Shown here piece by piece: positions 1 to 17,800 of a stretch of DNA of 19,266 nucleotides (the first letter of the stretch is position 1; every line of letters starts with the position of its first letter). Both the position numbers and the translations under genes were made by a program. The stretch covers positions 673,324 through 692,589 of the forward strand of contig FN649726.1 of the NCBI GenBank assembly GCA_000310025.1. Direction: 5' to 3'. The stretch is from Ectocarpus siliculosus. Lineage: Eukaryota > Sar > Phaeophyceae > Ectocarpales > Ectocarpaceae. The notes beneath the pieces are model-generated. The model was not told the origin of the DNA. It saw only the letters and a program-made list of their open reading frames with translations, and did no database searches.

Positions 1-131
1 CCGTGACGGTTCACGCGACTGCAACAGGAGAAAACCTGGGAGCAGGGGCTGAAGGAGACGGTGGAGTGGGTACCGGACCAACAGCAGCCGCTTCGGAGAC
101 AATCGAGCACTGCCTCGTGGCGCATCCCCGC

Positions 132-830
132 GCGGGGCTGGGACAGGAGGAGAGCTCCTCGGTGGTCTGACGGTGTGTTGTGTTGCAGATTTTGCCCGCT
201 CGTGTAGGACAAACGTGTTGGGTTGGCTGGGTAAAGAGGAGAGCTCGATGGTGATGTGTTGAGGTGCAGATTTGGTCCGCTGTACGGGGCGAAAGTTGGG
301 TAGTTAGTTAGCGGGGCTGGGTCAACAGCTCCTGAGTGGTCTGATGTTGTCTTCAGGTGCAGGTTTCGTCCGCCGTTGTAGAACAAAGGTTGGGTTGTCA
401 TTTAACAACACGCCTGGGCCAAGGCAAGAGGTCGCCGGTGGTCTGACAATGTGCTAAGTTTTAGAATTAGCCCGCTAGACAATAGGACAATATTTAAGCT
501 ATCGTGTAGGTGACACAAGATATCACACCCCCTGGACCGATTTTCAAAGCTCGATTACTCCACAGCAGAAAGATTGGCGGTGCCGCAAATGGCGACGTTG
601 ATACCGTCTCGTCTAGAGCTTTCCGACAGCGGACTATTTGAATTTGGCATCATCTTCGTGGTGGAGTAATCCAGCTTTGAAAATGGGTCCAGGGGGGGTG
701 ATATCTTGCGTATGTCACCTACGATTGCGGGGCTGGGCCAAGAGGAGGCTCTCGGTGGTCTAATGATATGTCAAGCGGCAGAAATGGCCGGCTAGACTCA
801 AGGACAAAAAGTCAGCTATTAATAGTTAGC
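132..830. repeat. Degenerate tandem array of five ~90-100 bp units, interrupted by an inserted element
   Basis: Five related units begin near 132, 226, 311, 411 and 727. Each starts with a form of GCGGGGCTGGG, then an AGAGGAG/AGCTC-like segment, then GTGGTCTGA (units 1, 3 and 4; GTGGTCTAA in unit 5), a GCAGATTT or similar segment, a CCGCT segment and AGGACAA or AGAACAA. Units 4 and 5 are separated by the inverted-repeat element at 501-725, so they were probably adjacent before it inserted. No reading frame is conserved through the units. The array could be subterminal repeats of a larger transposon or a local minisatellite. Unit boundaries are approximate because the copies are strongly diverged. 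Confidence 0.72.
501..725. mobile_element. MITE-like inverted-repeat element, copy 1
   Basis: The left arm (501-565) and the reverse complement of the right arm (about 657-725) match over roughly 60 bp, with a short indel near the outer end. Both read AGGTGACA, then AAGATATCAC, a C-rich run, TGGACC, ATTTTCAAAGCT and GATTACTCCAC. The core between the arms has no coding potential. The size, long terminal inverted repeats and lack of an ORF fit a non-autonomous DNA transposon, and the element splits the 132-830 tandem array. Two related copies occur at 9054-9271 and 15324-15547. I could not define a clean target-site duplication, so the exact ends are uncertain by a few bases. Confidence 0.8.
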
Positions 831-832
831 TC

Positions 833-1612
833 ATGATAGGATCAGGTTTTGTGTACGGACAGGAGAATTGCTTTGCAGGAAACGCACCTCTGCGGTCGGT
901 GAATTCCACACCATTTCCTTGCAATAGTTTCTCCCGCTCAACGGCGCGGTGGCGGACGAATTAGGACGCCGAGACCTTGACTCGAATTGGCGTTTCTTAG
1001 CAACAGTATTCTAGCCGGCGGACCGAAATCTGTACACTAGCGTGGTAACGGGCAACACGGGGTGTCGATTTGCACGCACCGGCGTCGGCGCGGCCACCCT
1101 CCGCGCACTGCGGCGTTGGGAGCACCGGTGCTTGGGTGGGCGTAGGCGGGAGGCTTTGAAACCTGCCAGCCGACAGCGCGACGCGACTGCTGCGGGTAAC
1201 AAATCAGCTGCTACTACCGGCTCTTGTCGACAAACGCCGCCGTTGCGTGCGGAGATGCTATCGGCCGTGGTAGCGCTGGCGTGTTCCGACCATCAGCTGT
1301 TTTACCTGCGGACGACCGCCTTCGGCACGAAGCCGGGTGGTAGGCGGGAACAGAGGCCGTGGCCGTGTGTAGGGAGGCGCTAGGCCAGGCAGTGGCGTTC
1401 GATTGGCGGTCAGCATTCCCGAGGGAGGAGGATAACTGCGGTTGCGTGACTTGTGCCACTGTGGTAGAATCGCCCCGGAGTGGCTCGCCAACAGAGCTCG
1501 CAAGTTCTAATTTTGGAGAGAGGGGACGGGGTCTGTTATATACCGGTACCGTATAGGGTGCTTCAACTAAGATTTAGTGTGGTATTGTATAACCTGTATA
1601 TTGTTTATTGTT
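833..1612. other. Intergenic stretch with no supported gene
   Basis: Short open frames exist on both strands in the GC-rich part (about 1010-1500), including a 113-codon one at 1042-1383. None has a recognisable domain, and the overlapping frames on both strands look like the effect of GC-rich composition. From about 1500 the sequence becomes AT-rich and leads into the fold-back element at 1613. The motif GATTTAGTGTGG at 1571 resembles GATTTAGTATGG in the element arm at 1617, so the AT-rich repeat may begin further left than drawn. Confidence 0.5.
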
Positions 1613-1855
1613 TAGGATTTAGTATGGGTATACATAAACTTATACACCTCTTACTATATGGGTTTTAGACTGTGTGGTAAGTATAGTGTAGGGCTATGTG
1701 GTATAGTAAAACCTATATATGATGCTGTACATGTAGGATTATGTATAAGCACACATAACCCCATACACGTCTTAGTATACGGTTTTTATCCTGCGATACT
1801 AAAGCCTATACAGTATAAGGAATATATAGGTTTGCTATACCCATACTAAATCCTA
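1613..1855. mobile_element. AT-rich fold-back (MITE-like) element
   Basis: The 20 bases at 1613-1632, TAGGATTTAGTATGGGTATA, recur as an exact reverse complement at 1836-1855. Inward of this the arms keep pairing imperfectly for about 40 more bases, with blocks such as AAAC, a TATA stretch, CCTYTTA, TATA and TTTAG appearing in both. The element is about 243 bp, far more AT-rich than its surroundings, and has no credible ORF. It shares no sequence with the 501-725 family. No clear target-site duplication is visible. Confidence 0.72.
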
Positions 1856-3607
1856 CAAAAAAACGCCTTGAACAAACTGGATTAAGCGCCCGAAAAAATG
1901 GGGGGGGTAGCCGTGCTCCAGAATTTGAATCCGCAAGCCCCCTTAGGCTCGCGTCTGGGGGGCTTCGGGAAATCGGCGTGACCGAAGAACGGTGAGGGGG
2001 GAAGACTATTTTCCACCACCAGTTCACAGGAGAAGAGTTTTCAGCACTTCCACCACAGGAAAATGAAAACAAGAGCCATAATTTTCACAACAGGGTGGAC
2101 TTGCTTTTTTTCCATCCTCTCTTCGGCTTGGTTTTGTCCGTGGTAGTTCCGTGATGCATGCATGGTATTCCGCAAACTCGCGCTACCCCCGGAAGATCGC
2201 ACGCAACTCATGTGTGTGTTTGCGGAGTTTCTCGGATCAATCCCTGATACATGTCCCGTTGTTGTTTTGTTTTTCAACGCCTCCTCTCGTTCGTGCCTTG
2301 CGCCTGGCGCGTGGTGATGTGAGAGCCTGGTCCGGTGAGAACACGGCGTGCTCCGTCCCGGTTTTGTCGGGATGCGAGGTCAATGGCCTAACGACTACGG
2401 CATGCACGACGATGAAGACCCCCCCCCCCCGGCTCCTGTTGTTTGGTAAATAACCCAATGGAGCGCATGGAGGCGTTCTTCTTCACGGTGATGACACTGA
2501 AGGGTCTGCCCTACACGTCAACGCGCGATCCATACCGTTGTCGCTGGCAACACGATCGACGCTGTTTCCGGGAGAGAGTCGCGCGACGGTGCAGGACACA
2601 GAACGATATGAAGCTGGCGAGACGACGTTCAGCGTCGTCGCTGAGTGTGCAACTCTCTACACTGTCTCGTAGAATCATCACCCACCTTCTAGAAGCGGGT
2701 GCCAAAAGCGGGGTGTTTAATATTTAATTAAGTGCTTCCGCAGCAACAGGGTACGAGATGTTAGCAGTTCGAGGTAGTACCACAATTCGCGGAGCCCCGT
2801 GGGGTGTGGTGGCGGAGGGGGTAGGTGATGGTTGACATCATGTCTCGACCAATGTTCGGGAGGAGTGGAGGTAGGCGCGTGTTCAAGAATTACAGCAACT
2901 GCAGTTGAAAAGGTTCGTTGTTTCGGTAAGCAGGGCTGTTGAAGAGTCTTGTTGTGTGCGTTGGTAAACATTGTCTACCTATCGTTTCTGTTCATACCTA
3001 GATGTGGTGATAGCAGACACATTTGAGGGGGTAAACAACCCAGAGCCTGTGTCGGGCGGTGGGCTTTGCTTCCATCGTTTTGTTCTCTCGCCGACGTTAC
3101 ACTGCCGAGACAATAACGTTTCTGGCTGGGGGGCGACGAATCACCCGCTGCGGTTGAGCTTTTTTGGCGGCACAACGTCGTCCGTGTCGAGTTCCGGTCT
3201 ACACCACTACAGCAGTGGAGAACGAAGGTGTTGCGGTCTGTGGGTGCTCCTTGTCAAAGTTGGATTTTTTTTTTCCCCCGAAAGCGTGTTGTAGTGTGTC
3301 TGTCCACAATGTGCAAGCGGGGTCGTCCATGGGCGCACCACCGACGGCAAACTTGCCCAAAACGGTCGGTGTGTGGCACCGTACCGTACCGAAGGCACAC
3401 GTAGATCATAGAACCGCGCTTGTCAACTCGATACGCGGGCGCGCAAACCAGCAGCGGCAGCCGTCGTCGAGCACAGGTTACCTAAAGCTTGCACTTTACA
3501 TTTCGGGCGGCGAAGAGATGTTCACTCCTCCCGGGGGAAAGGAGCGAAATCAACGAAATAATCGTCCGTAAAATTCACTCGTTTCCGCTAGCCACAATCT
3601 ATCCTAT
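1856..3607. other. Intergenic stretch beyond the 3' end of the kinase gene
   Basis: No supported gene. Open frames of up to 135 codons (3164-3571, plus strand) show no domain or recognisable coding pattern. A small hairpin can form at 1935-1965 (AAGCCCCC against GGGGGGCTT), and a run of 12 C lies at 2419-2430. The kinase transcript's 3' UTR should start at 3607 and run leftward, but I saw no canonical AATAAA on that strand in the first ~60 bases, so its polyadenylation site is unknown. Confidence 0.5.
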
Positions 3608-11365
<7,758 letters not shown>

Positions 11366-11728
11366 CGCTGCGAACTCTATCTATCGATGTGCGCTATTAT
11401 GTAATGTAGGCATCCGGAGAACGGGGAGAGGATCGACAAGCGAACATCATGTCACATCGAACGGGCTCGCGACAGAGAACTACAGCAGTAGAACATATAC
11501 CGCGCACAAAACATAGAACATGTCGTCGCGCGTCGCGAGGGTCGTTCGTCTGTTCTTTTGAGGAACGGCCGCGTCGGTTACAAAACACGCCTTTGGTTGT
11601 AAACCCTTTTTTCACCTCCCCATATTCTCTTGTCTGCGTACCCCCAGGTGGGAGCGCCGCGGCGGCGGGTCGGGTGGTTGCATTGCATTACAGGACGGCT
11701 GCCTCTTGGTGTGCAGCGCGGCGCTACC
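11366..11728. promoter_or_regulatory. Shared intergenic region between divergent genes
   Basis: These 363 bp separate the kinase and phospholipase start codons, so both 5' UTRs and core promoters should lie here unless there are untranslated upstream exons. No convincing TATA box at a fixed distance was seen. A CAG|GTGGGAGCG sequence at about 11645 could be a 5' UTR splice acceptor for the plus-strand gene. A bidirectional promoter is inferred from layout only. Confidence 0.45.
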
Positions 11729-11807
11729 ATGGAGCACGCCATGGCGATTCCCACCCCGACAGACCTCGATCCGGACCAGGAGGCCATGCTCCGGAAGCTC
11801 AAAGAAG
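11729..11807 (+). CDS. PLC exon 1
   Basis: 26 codons plus one base: an acidic leader, then EAMLRKLKEG, which forms the start of the PH domain. The donor is GAAG|GTGCGC, phase 1. It is followed by a 3.9 kb intron, the longest in the window. Confidence 0.88.
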
Positions 11808-14800
11808 GTGCGCTGTATGGAAGGTGGCCAGCTTGCTCGTTTTTGTCGGCGTGCTCTCACGAGGAGTCGCTTTTTTTTGTGCACATCTATCTGCCCCCTA
11901 CCCTTTGCGTTGAGTGCCGCAACTGCAGTTCATCCGCAACCCAGAGCTGTGTACCGCCAACGCGACGGGACGGGGGTAGCAAGATATTCTCCTGTTGAAG
12001 CTAATGGACGTTCAAGTTTCTCCGTGGCGCAGTAATCACATCATGGTCCCCCGCCTCCATTTTTGCAGCCTGTTGCGGTGCCAGCTCGCATTTCCTCTCC
12101 CCTGTTCCTGCAGCCAGCCGCAATTTTGTAATTTTGCGGGTGTGCGAAAAGAGCCCCGCGGGCCTTCGACGGCAACCAGCTTTGCCGCCAGGACTAGCTG
12201 CAGTAGGGGCCCATCGTCATGCTCACCTGCTTCTATCCAATGCGTGTCGGTCCACGAGCTGCTGTCCTCCGTCTCCACAAAATAGAGAGCCACCGCCAAC
12301 TCTGTCCGGTGCACCGTTTCGAGGAACGGACCGGACTTCGGCGGCGAAGACGCAGAGACGTTGGATAGGCCCTCTGCTTCTGTGTGCACTGAACCAACCG
12401 CTGTCCGTGCTCTTTGTAACTGATACACATCCTTCGGTTTGCCTTGCACCCGCCGAGCTGGTGGTAGGGTAGCCAGCCTGTTAATGACCGGGTTGCACGA
12501 ATTGTCTGCTTGCCTTTGCGTGGGCACTCTCAACTGGAAATTAGACTAGCACCGCACCCGCTTGCATGTGTCTCAGAGTTTGTCCAAGTGGAACCTGATG
12601 GCACATGCATGCAATTGCAGACAAAATTGGCGCAGTTGCGGCCGTGCGGCGATAAGGCGGTGTCAGCGTCTCTACGCGATTTCATAAGCTCGCTCGTTCT
12701 CTCCTTTCCCTGCTTTGCGACCCTGTGTCGGCAGAGAATCAGGCCCGGGTGGTTTGCGCGGTGCGTAGAAATTTCCTTGAAAATATGAGCAAAACCAAGA
12801 TGGAAACCTGCAGTTGTTCAACGGCTTGGCGTCTTTCATTCTTTTCCCTCTTGTGGATTTGGGCGTGTATGATGCCCTTGCGCACAAACGAAATGGTTGT
12901 CATCAGTTATAGTTCGAAGTGCGAACGTAGTGTACGTGCGAATGTACTCTGGTGTTTGACGGTTGTGTTTTGGTGGTGTGTGTCGTATCTCCCCGAGCGG
13001 GCAATTATTTAATCCCGCCAGCAAGCGCCAGTTCAACAACAGCAGTTCAACAACATATTTTGCGGTGCAACCGCATGCACGAAGCGCTTCGTACGATGCC
13101 AAGCTTGCAGCTCCTGGTGTGCTATAGCAGGGCCTCCTCCTTGCCAGGTTAGGTTTGCACTGCAGTAGTTGTCTGCCGTTTCTTTCGTCATATTGACTTG
13201 CACCTCTCAGCCAGGAAGGAGCCTCGATGATGGTTTTTGCGTGCAGCAGTGGGCTCCGTTTATTTAGTACCGGTTGATTAGTATAGTGTCATAGTTTTCG
13301 GCGGGCACAGACTGAATTTCCAAGTCATTGACAGTGCTTTGAATAGTGCCGGTGAAATTTCTGGGCACAATCCGACATTGACCAGGGACCCCCACCGCAT
13401 TTTACTTCTATATTTTATTCACCATATATCCCGAGTGCACCGGGGGATATCGCCGAGGTCGTGTCAGTGCTTGAAACGGCCTGTGTGTGTGTGCTTTCGT
13501 CCCATGTATTCTAGCGCCGATCTACTGGACGTATGTAGGTGTATGTTCAGTGTTACGCGAGCGGGATTCACCAGTCCCTTTTTTCGTGTACAGTATTCAC
13601 TCACGAACCATGTGTCGCTTTCCCCCGCAGAATTGCAATGTGTGGAGTCAAATGTCTACTCTCGAGAGAAACTCGAACCCTACAAACTGCCGCGCTATGC
13701 TGTGGGTTTTCACAAGGGTAGTTTGTCCCTGAGGGGTGACCGGCGGACGTCGTGTTTTTTTTTATTCAAGCCACTTCATGAGTCGTGGAAGTAAGTGTCG
13801 GGCAGTAGTTATTGTTTTGTCATTTTCTTGGATGTAGAAGGGAGGCCGACACAGCAGGGTATATACATACCCTGGTGAGACTCCGCCGAACACATCCATT
13901 CTCACCAGATTTTCGGAAAATGAACCCTGACCTGACGGCACCGCCGGGGCGTGGAAAGGGCACCCTGCAATCGGCAATTTTCTCCGCAGAAATATCTTTC
14001 CGCTCCAGCGAAAGGACACCGAAATCGCGAATCTTGGAGCTTCAAACACGTGATGGAAACGGACATTCTAGACACGCTCTCCATGGTGTTGACGCCCCGA
14101 GTGAAAACGAAACGGGCAGCATTCCAGAGGGGTAAATGGGCGGGTGGTTTGTGTGCGAGGGAGGGAGGAGGGGGAACGGCCCACCACAAGTTTCCCACAC
14201 TCAACTATCAGGCGCACTCAGGGCGCAGTACCTTAACTCGGGGTTCCTGGTTCCTTGGTTTGGCGGTTTATTTCTTCCTCCGGATTGTGTTGTCGGGGGT
14301 TTTCATAGAGCCCAAGACTCCTACAAGAGGTTTCAATCTCCCATCCTTTGTGTTGTGCGTCCCACTACACTCTGGTCGAAGATGAGAAGGAATTTCAGTT
14401 TAGCTGCAACAAGCTGCTGCGCACACACCCGCCTGAAGGGGATGTACAGAGACACACCGCCACGCCACATGGGCCCAAGCCCTGCAGTGGTATGTCGAAG
14501 CACCGCTGCAGCAGCGGACCTGGCAACCGCTTTCTGGCTACACGAGAAGAAGAGTCTGGACAATGCGCTCTTCTTACCGTTGGAAATCTCGGGATGATAA
14601 TGGGCAGTGATCACAAAAGACGGGAACGGTGGTGCAGCAGACAAAGAGCGAAGTCGAGACATTGGTGCTGTTGTCGCAGTCAGTCAGTACATGAGACTCA
14701 AAACGGACGATATGTTCATTTCGCCGGGTACGACTGGGGCGGGGGATGAAGGAAAAGCAAGCGACCAACCCCCCGTCGAGCAAAAGCTTTGACAATGGTC

Positions 14801-17800
14801 CGTCCGAGAGAAGGTCTAGGATTTTCAGGGGTCGTTGCTTCGCGCTCCTGCCCCTTTTTCACGCCGCGGGTGCTACGGATTCTCTAGCGTATGCGCAACC
14901 CCCACCGTGTTCATTCATTTGTGCCGGTGGCAGCGCTAATACCGAGCGCTTGGCCTTGATGCCGACGGGAGCGCTTGTTGAGGGCCGAGCGTTTGGCGGT
15001 ACCAACGCGCGTGTTGGGTCTATGTGTGTCCCTGCTCCGTTTCGTGTGTGTTTTGACGCTACGGCGGGGAGCGGATGCACCAGTCGTGAAGATCCTTTCT
15101 TGACAGGGGGGTGGCTTCGAAGCACCCAACCAAGGACGGTTGCACGCACACTGCTGTGGCAGGCGTGAGGGGGTACCAGAATGTTGGCATCGGAGGTCTC
15201 CCGCCGGGATGGGGATAGGTTTTCCGATCAAAGGGAATCATTCTAGTTGCCGTAGTAGTAAATGAACTCAAACGTGAAGATACAGACTCCTTTCCTCCCA
15301 CGTCCCGTCCCAGTAAATCACCGAAAATGACATGAGATATCACACCCCCCGTACCGATTTTCAAAGCTCCATTTCTCCACAGCAGAAAGATTAGCGGTGC
15401 CAAAAATGGCGGCATTGGAGCCGTCTTGCCCAGGGCTTGCCGAAAACGCATCGTTCAGTTTATGCATCTTCGTCGTCGTGGGTCAATCGAGAAAAAGAAA
15501 AAAGAAAGAACAGGGGGTATGGCATCTTGTGTCATATGTCACCTACGCCAGCCTTCACGGCTTGCTGTCCGTTTCGCATCAGCTTCTCGTTACCCCCCCC
15601 TCCATCCATCCCACCTCGAAAACTACACTATGCATGGTTCAGGGCCAAATACATGACAAGTGAGAGTGGTCTGCAGACTTATTTCCGTCGTGCACGCATG
15701 TGAATCCCCCCCCTCCTAACCGCTTGTTCTTTGAAACAGGCAAGGTGAACCTGGTCAAGTTTGGGAGACGAGGGAATCCCCACAAAAGGGTTTTTACCCT
15801 GACCCCGGACATGCACCTCAGCTGGTGAGAAGATAAAGTTTGGACCTGCAACGATAAGCCGCCGGACGGGGTGCATACAACAGCAGTAGTAGACGTGTAC
15901 GGTGCGAGTTGTTGGAACACGGGGGGAGGGGGTTACTGCTGTGCTTCGGGGGCAAGCGCAGGTAGACATTTGGCGGATCGACATGGAGAGCGAGATTCAC
16001 AAGCGACAAGTGGCCTGGATCAGGGCAGAGAAATAAGATCGGGTTTTAGACAGAAGGCGCAGCGATGGGCCGATGGGTGTTGGAGATGGGCACGTGCCTT
16101 TTCTGTCTCTGGTCCCCGTATGTGAGCGCGGTTCCCATTGTTAGGCTCTAAATGGACTGCCCTGGCCTCGACTTGGGTGTTCACCATGAGCGTAGATACG
16201 TCTCGAGCGTTCTTGTTTTATGATACGAGCTTGCGTGCTACGTGCTTGCATGCGTGAAAACATGCGCAAGACACAATATTTTGTTCTCGATCAGCGGTGC
16301 TTCTTTTTTTTTCGATGGACCGCCCACGCGAAAAGTTCTTTTATATTTTTTATTCACAACCAATTGTGTTGAATGCATTCAATTTTTTTTTTTTCTGTGC
16401 CATTTATTCTTTTTTGATAGGGATTCTTCGTGGAAGCCAAAGGCAAGGACTCAGGTGGACCTCTCGAGGGTCGACCGCGTGCAGAGGGGCCAGCAGACGA
16501 GGAAGTTCAGCCGCTTCGCGGGGAAGCATCGGAGCGTCACCGGACACTCCCTGTCTATCATTTACGGTAGGCGGCGTTGTCGGCTTGGTTGGTGTTTTTG
16601 CCTTGTGATGGCGTTGGTGGTGTCGGTTGCTGCTGTTTATCTTGACGTTGGACGTTGGCCGTATTGGCCTCTTGTCCGATAGTTCTTCCGTTGTGATTTG
16701 ATCCAACCAACCGGGAACGTAGAAGCAACTATTTTCATGTCCGTCCGACCACCCTTGCTGGGGACACGCAACGAAACAATGTGTGTTAGTTTGTGGGGTT
16801 TGGCTTGTTCTGTTCGGTGCCACACCTTTGTTATTCTTGGCTGATTTTCGTGTAGCAATGCGTGTGTTTTACGTGCATGTTTTTTCACCGCAACAATTCC
16901 TCCTGTTGTTCTGCTGTTCTTGGCTGATTTCCATGTTGCAATGTGTGTTTCAGTTTTAGTTTAATAACACTGCTGCTGTTCGTGCTGTATGTGTTGTTCG
17001 TTCTGACTTACTTCCACGATGATGTTGTTGGCGCCGCAGATGACCAGCTGTCGAGCCTCGACCTTGTTGCGGAGAACGACCAGGAAGCGAACACTCTCGT
17101 CGGCCTGCTCAACCGCCTGGTCGTGCTGTGCCAGGATGAGAGGATGGTGAGATCGTCAGACACAGACTTGTATGTGCATGCCGTACGTGCGCACAGATGC
17201 GTGCTTACCACGGGTTAGTCCAATCGACAACGGAAGGCAGGCGCCCTTCGTGATGAGCAAAACACACGATCACAAACAAAAACAGCAACAATGGCATGAC
17301 AACAACAACCACAGCTTTCCAACAGCTTTCCAACAGCTTTCCATGCTTCGCAGGGGTGAACCATTTACCTCGTAGACCTTCAAGGGTAGCCGAACCTTTT
17401 GCGGAGGACCCCACGTGTGTTTTTGCTGGTTGGCGTGCCTGTAGATGTAGAGAGATCCGTATCTGGTATCCACACTAATATGTAGCGACATGTCGACGAA
17501 GTTCGTGGACATGGAGTAAATGGCAAGGCGTAATGCCGCGATGTGTGGGTGCCGTGTTTCCAAGCCCGAAACGGTTTAACCGAGGGACGGTGTGTTAGTA
17601 AACAACCGTCATGTTTGTCGCATCACGTGTAGACGTGTGGACTGGATGCTGTTGCCGTTTTCGACTAGATCACTGCGTGTTTTTCTGCGCTCTGTTGTGC
17701 ATCGTGCGTTTGCCGTTGATAGTATCGGCATCGACCACGCTAACGGGCTGACCATTGAAAAATGTGCGTGCTTGTACTTGCGCCTGTGCTTGTGCCTGTG

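Noticed and set aside
1042-1383. 113-codon frame in the left intergenic region
   Set aside because: Arg/Ala-rich from GC-rich DNA, no domain, and equally long frames overlap it on both strands.
1935-1965. Hairpin AAGCCCCC / GGGGGGCTT as a terminator or small RNA
   Set aside because: It is isolated, has no adjacent gene or T-run, and G/C homopolymers make such pairing likely by chance.
3164-3571. 135-codon plus-strand frame
   Set aside because: No recognisable motif, no splice or context support, and it crosses a T-rich tract typical of noncoding DNA.
13640-13700. tRNA-like T-arm word (GGGTTCGAG on the minus strand)
   Set aside because: The flanking bases do not form a T-stem, and no acceptor, D or anticodon arm can be drawn.
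15957-16125. Possible extra PLC exon (frame with HLADRHGERDSQATSG)
   Set aside because: Exons 2 and 3 join directly in phase and give an unbroken PH domain, so no exon is needed here.
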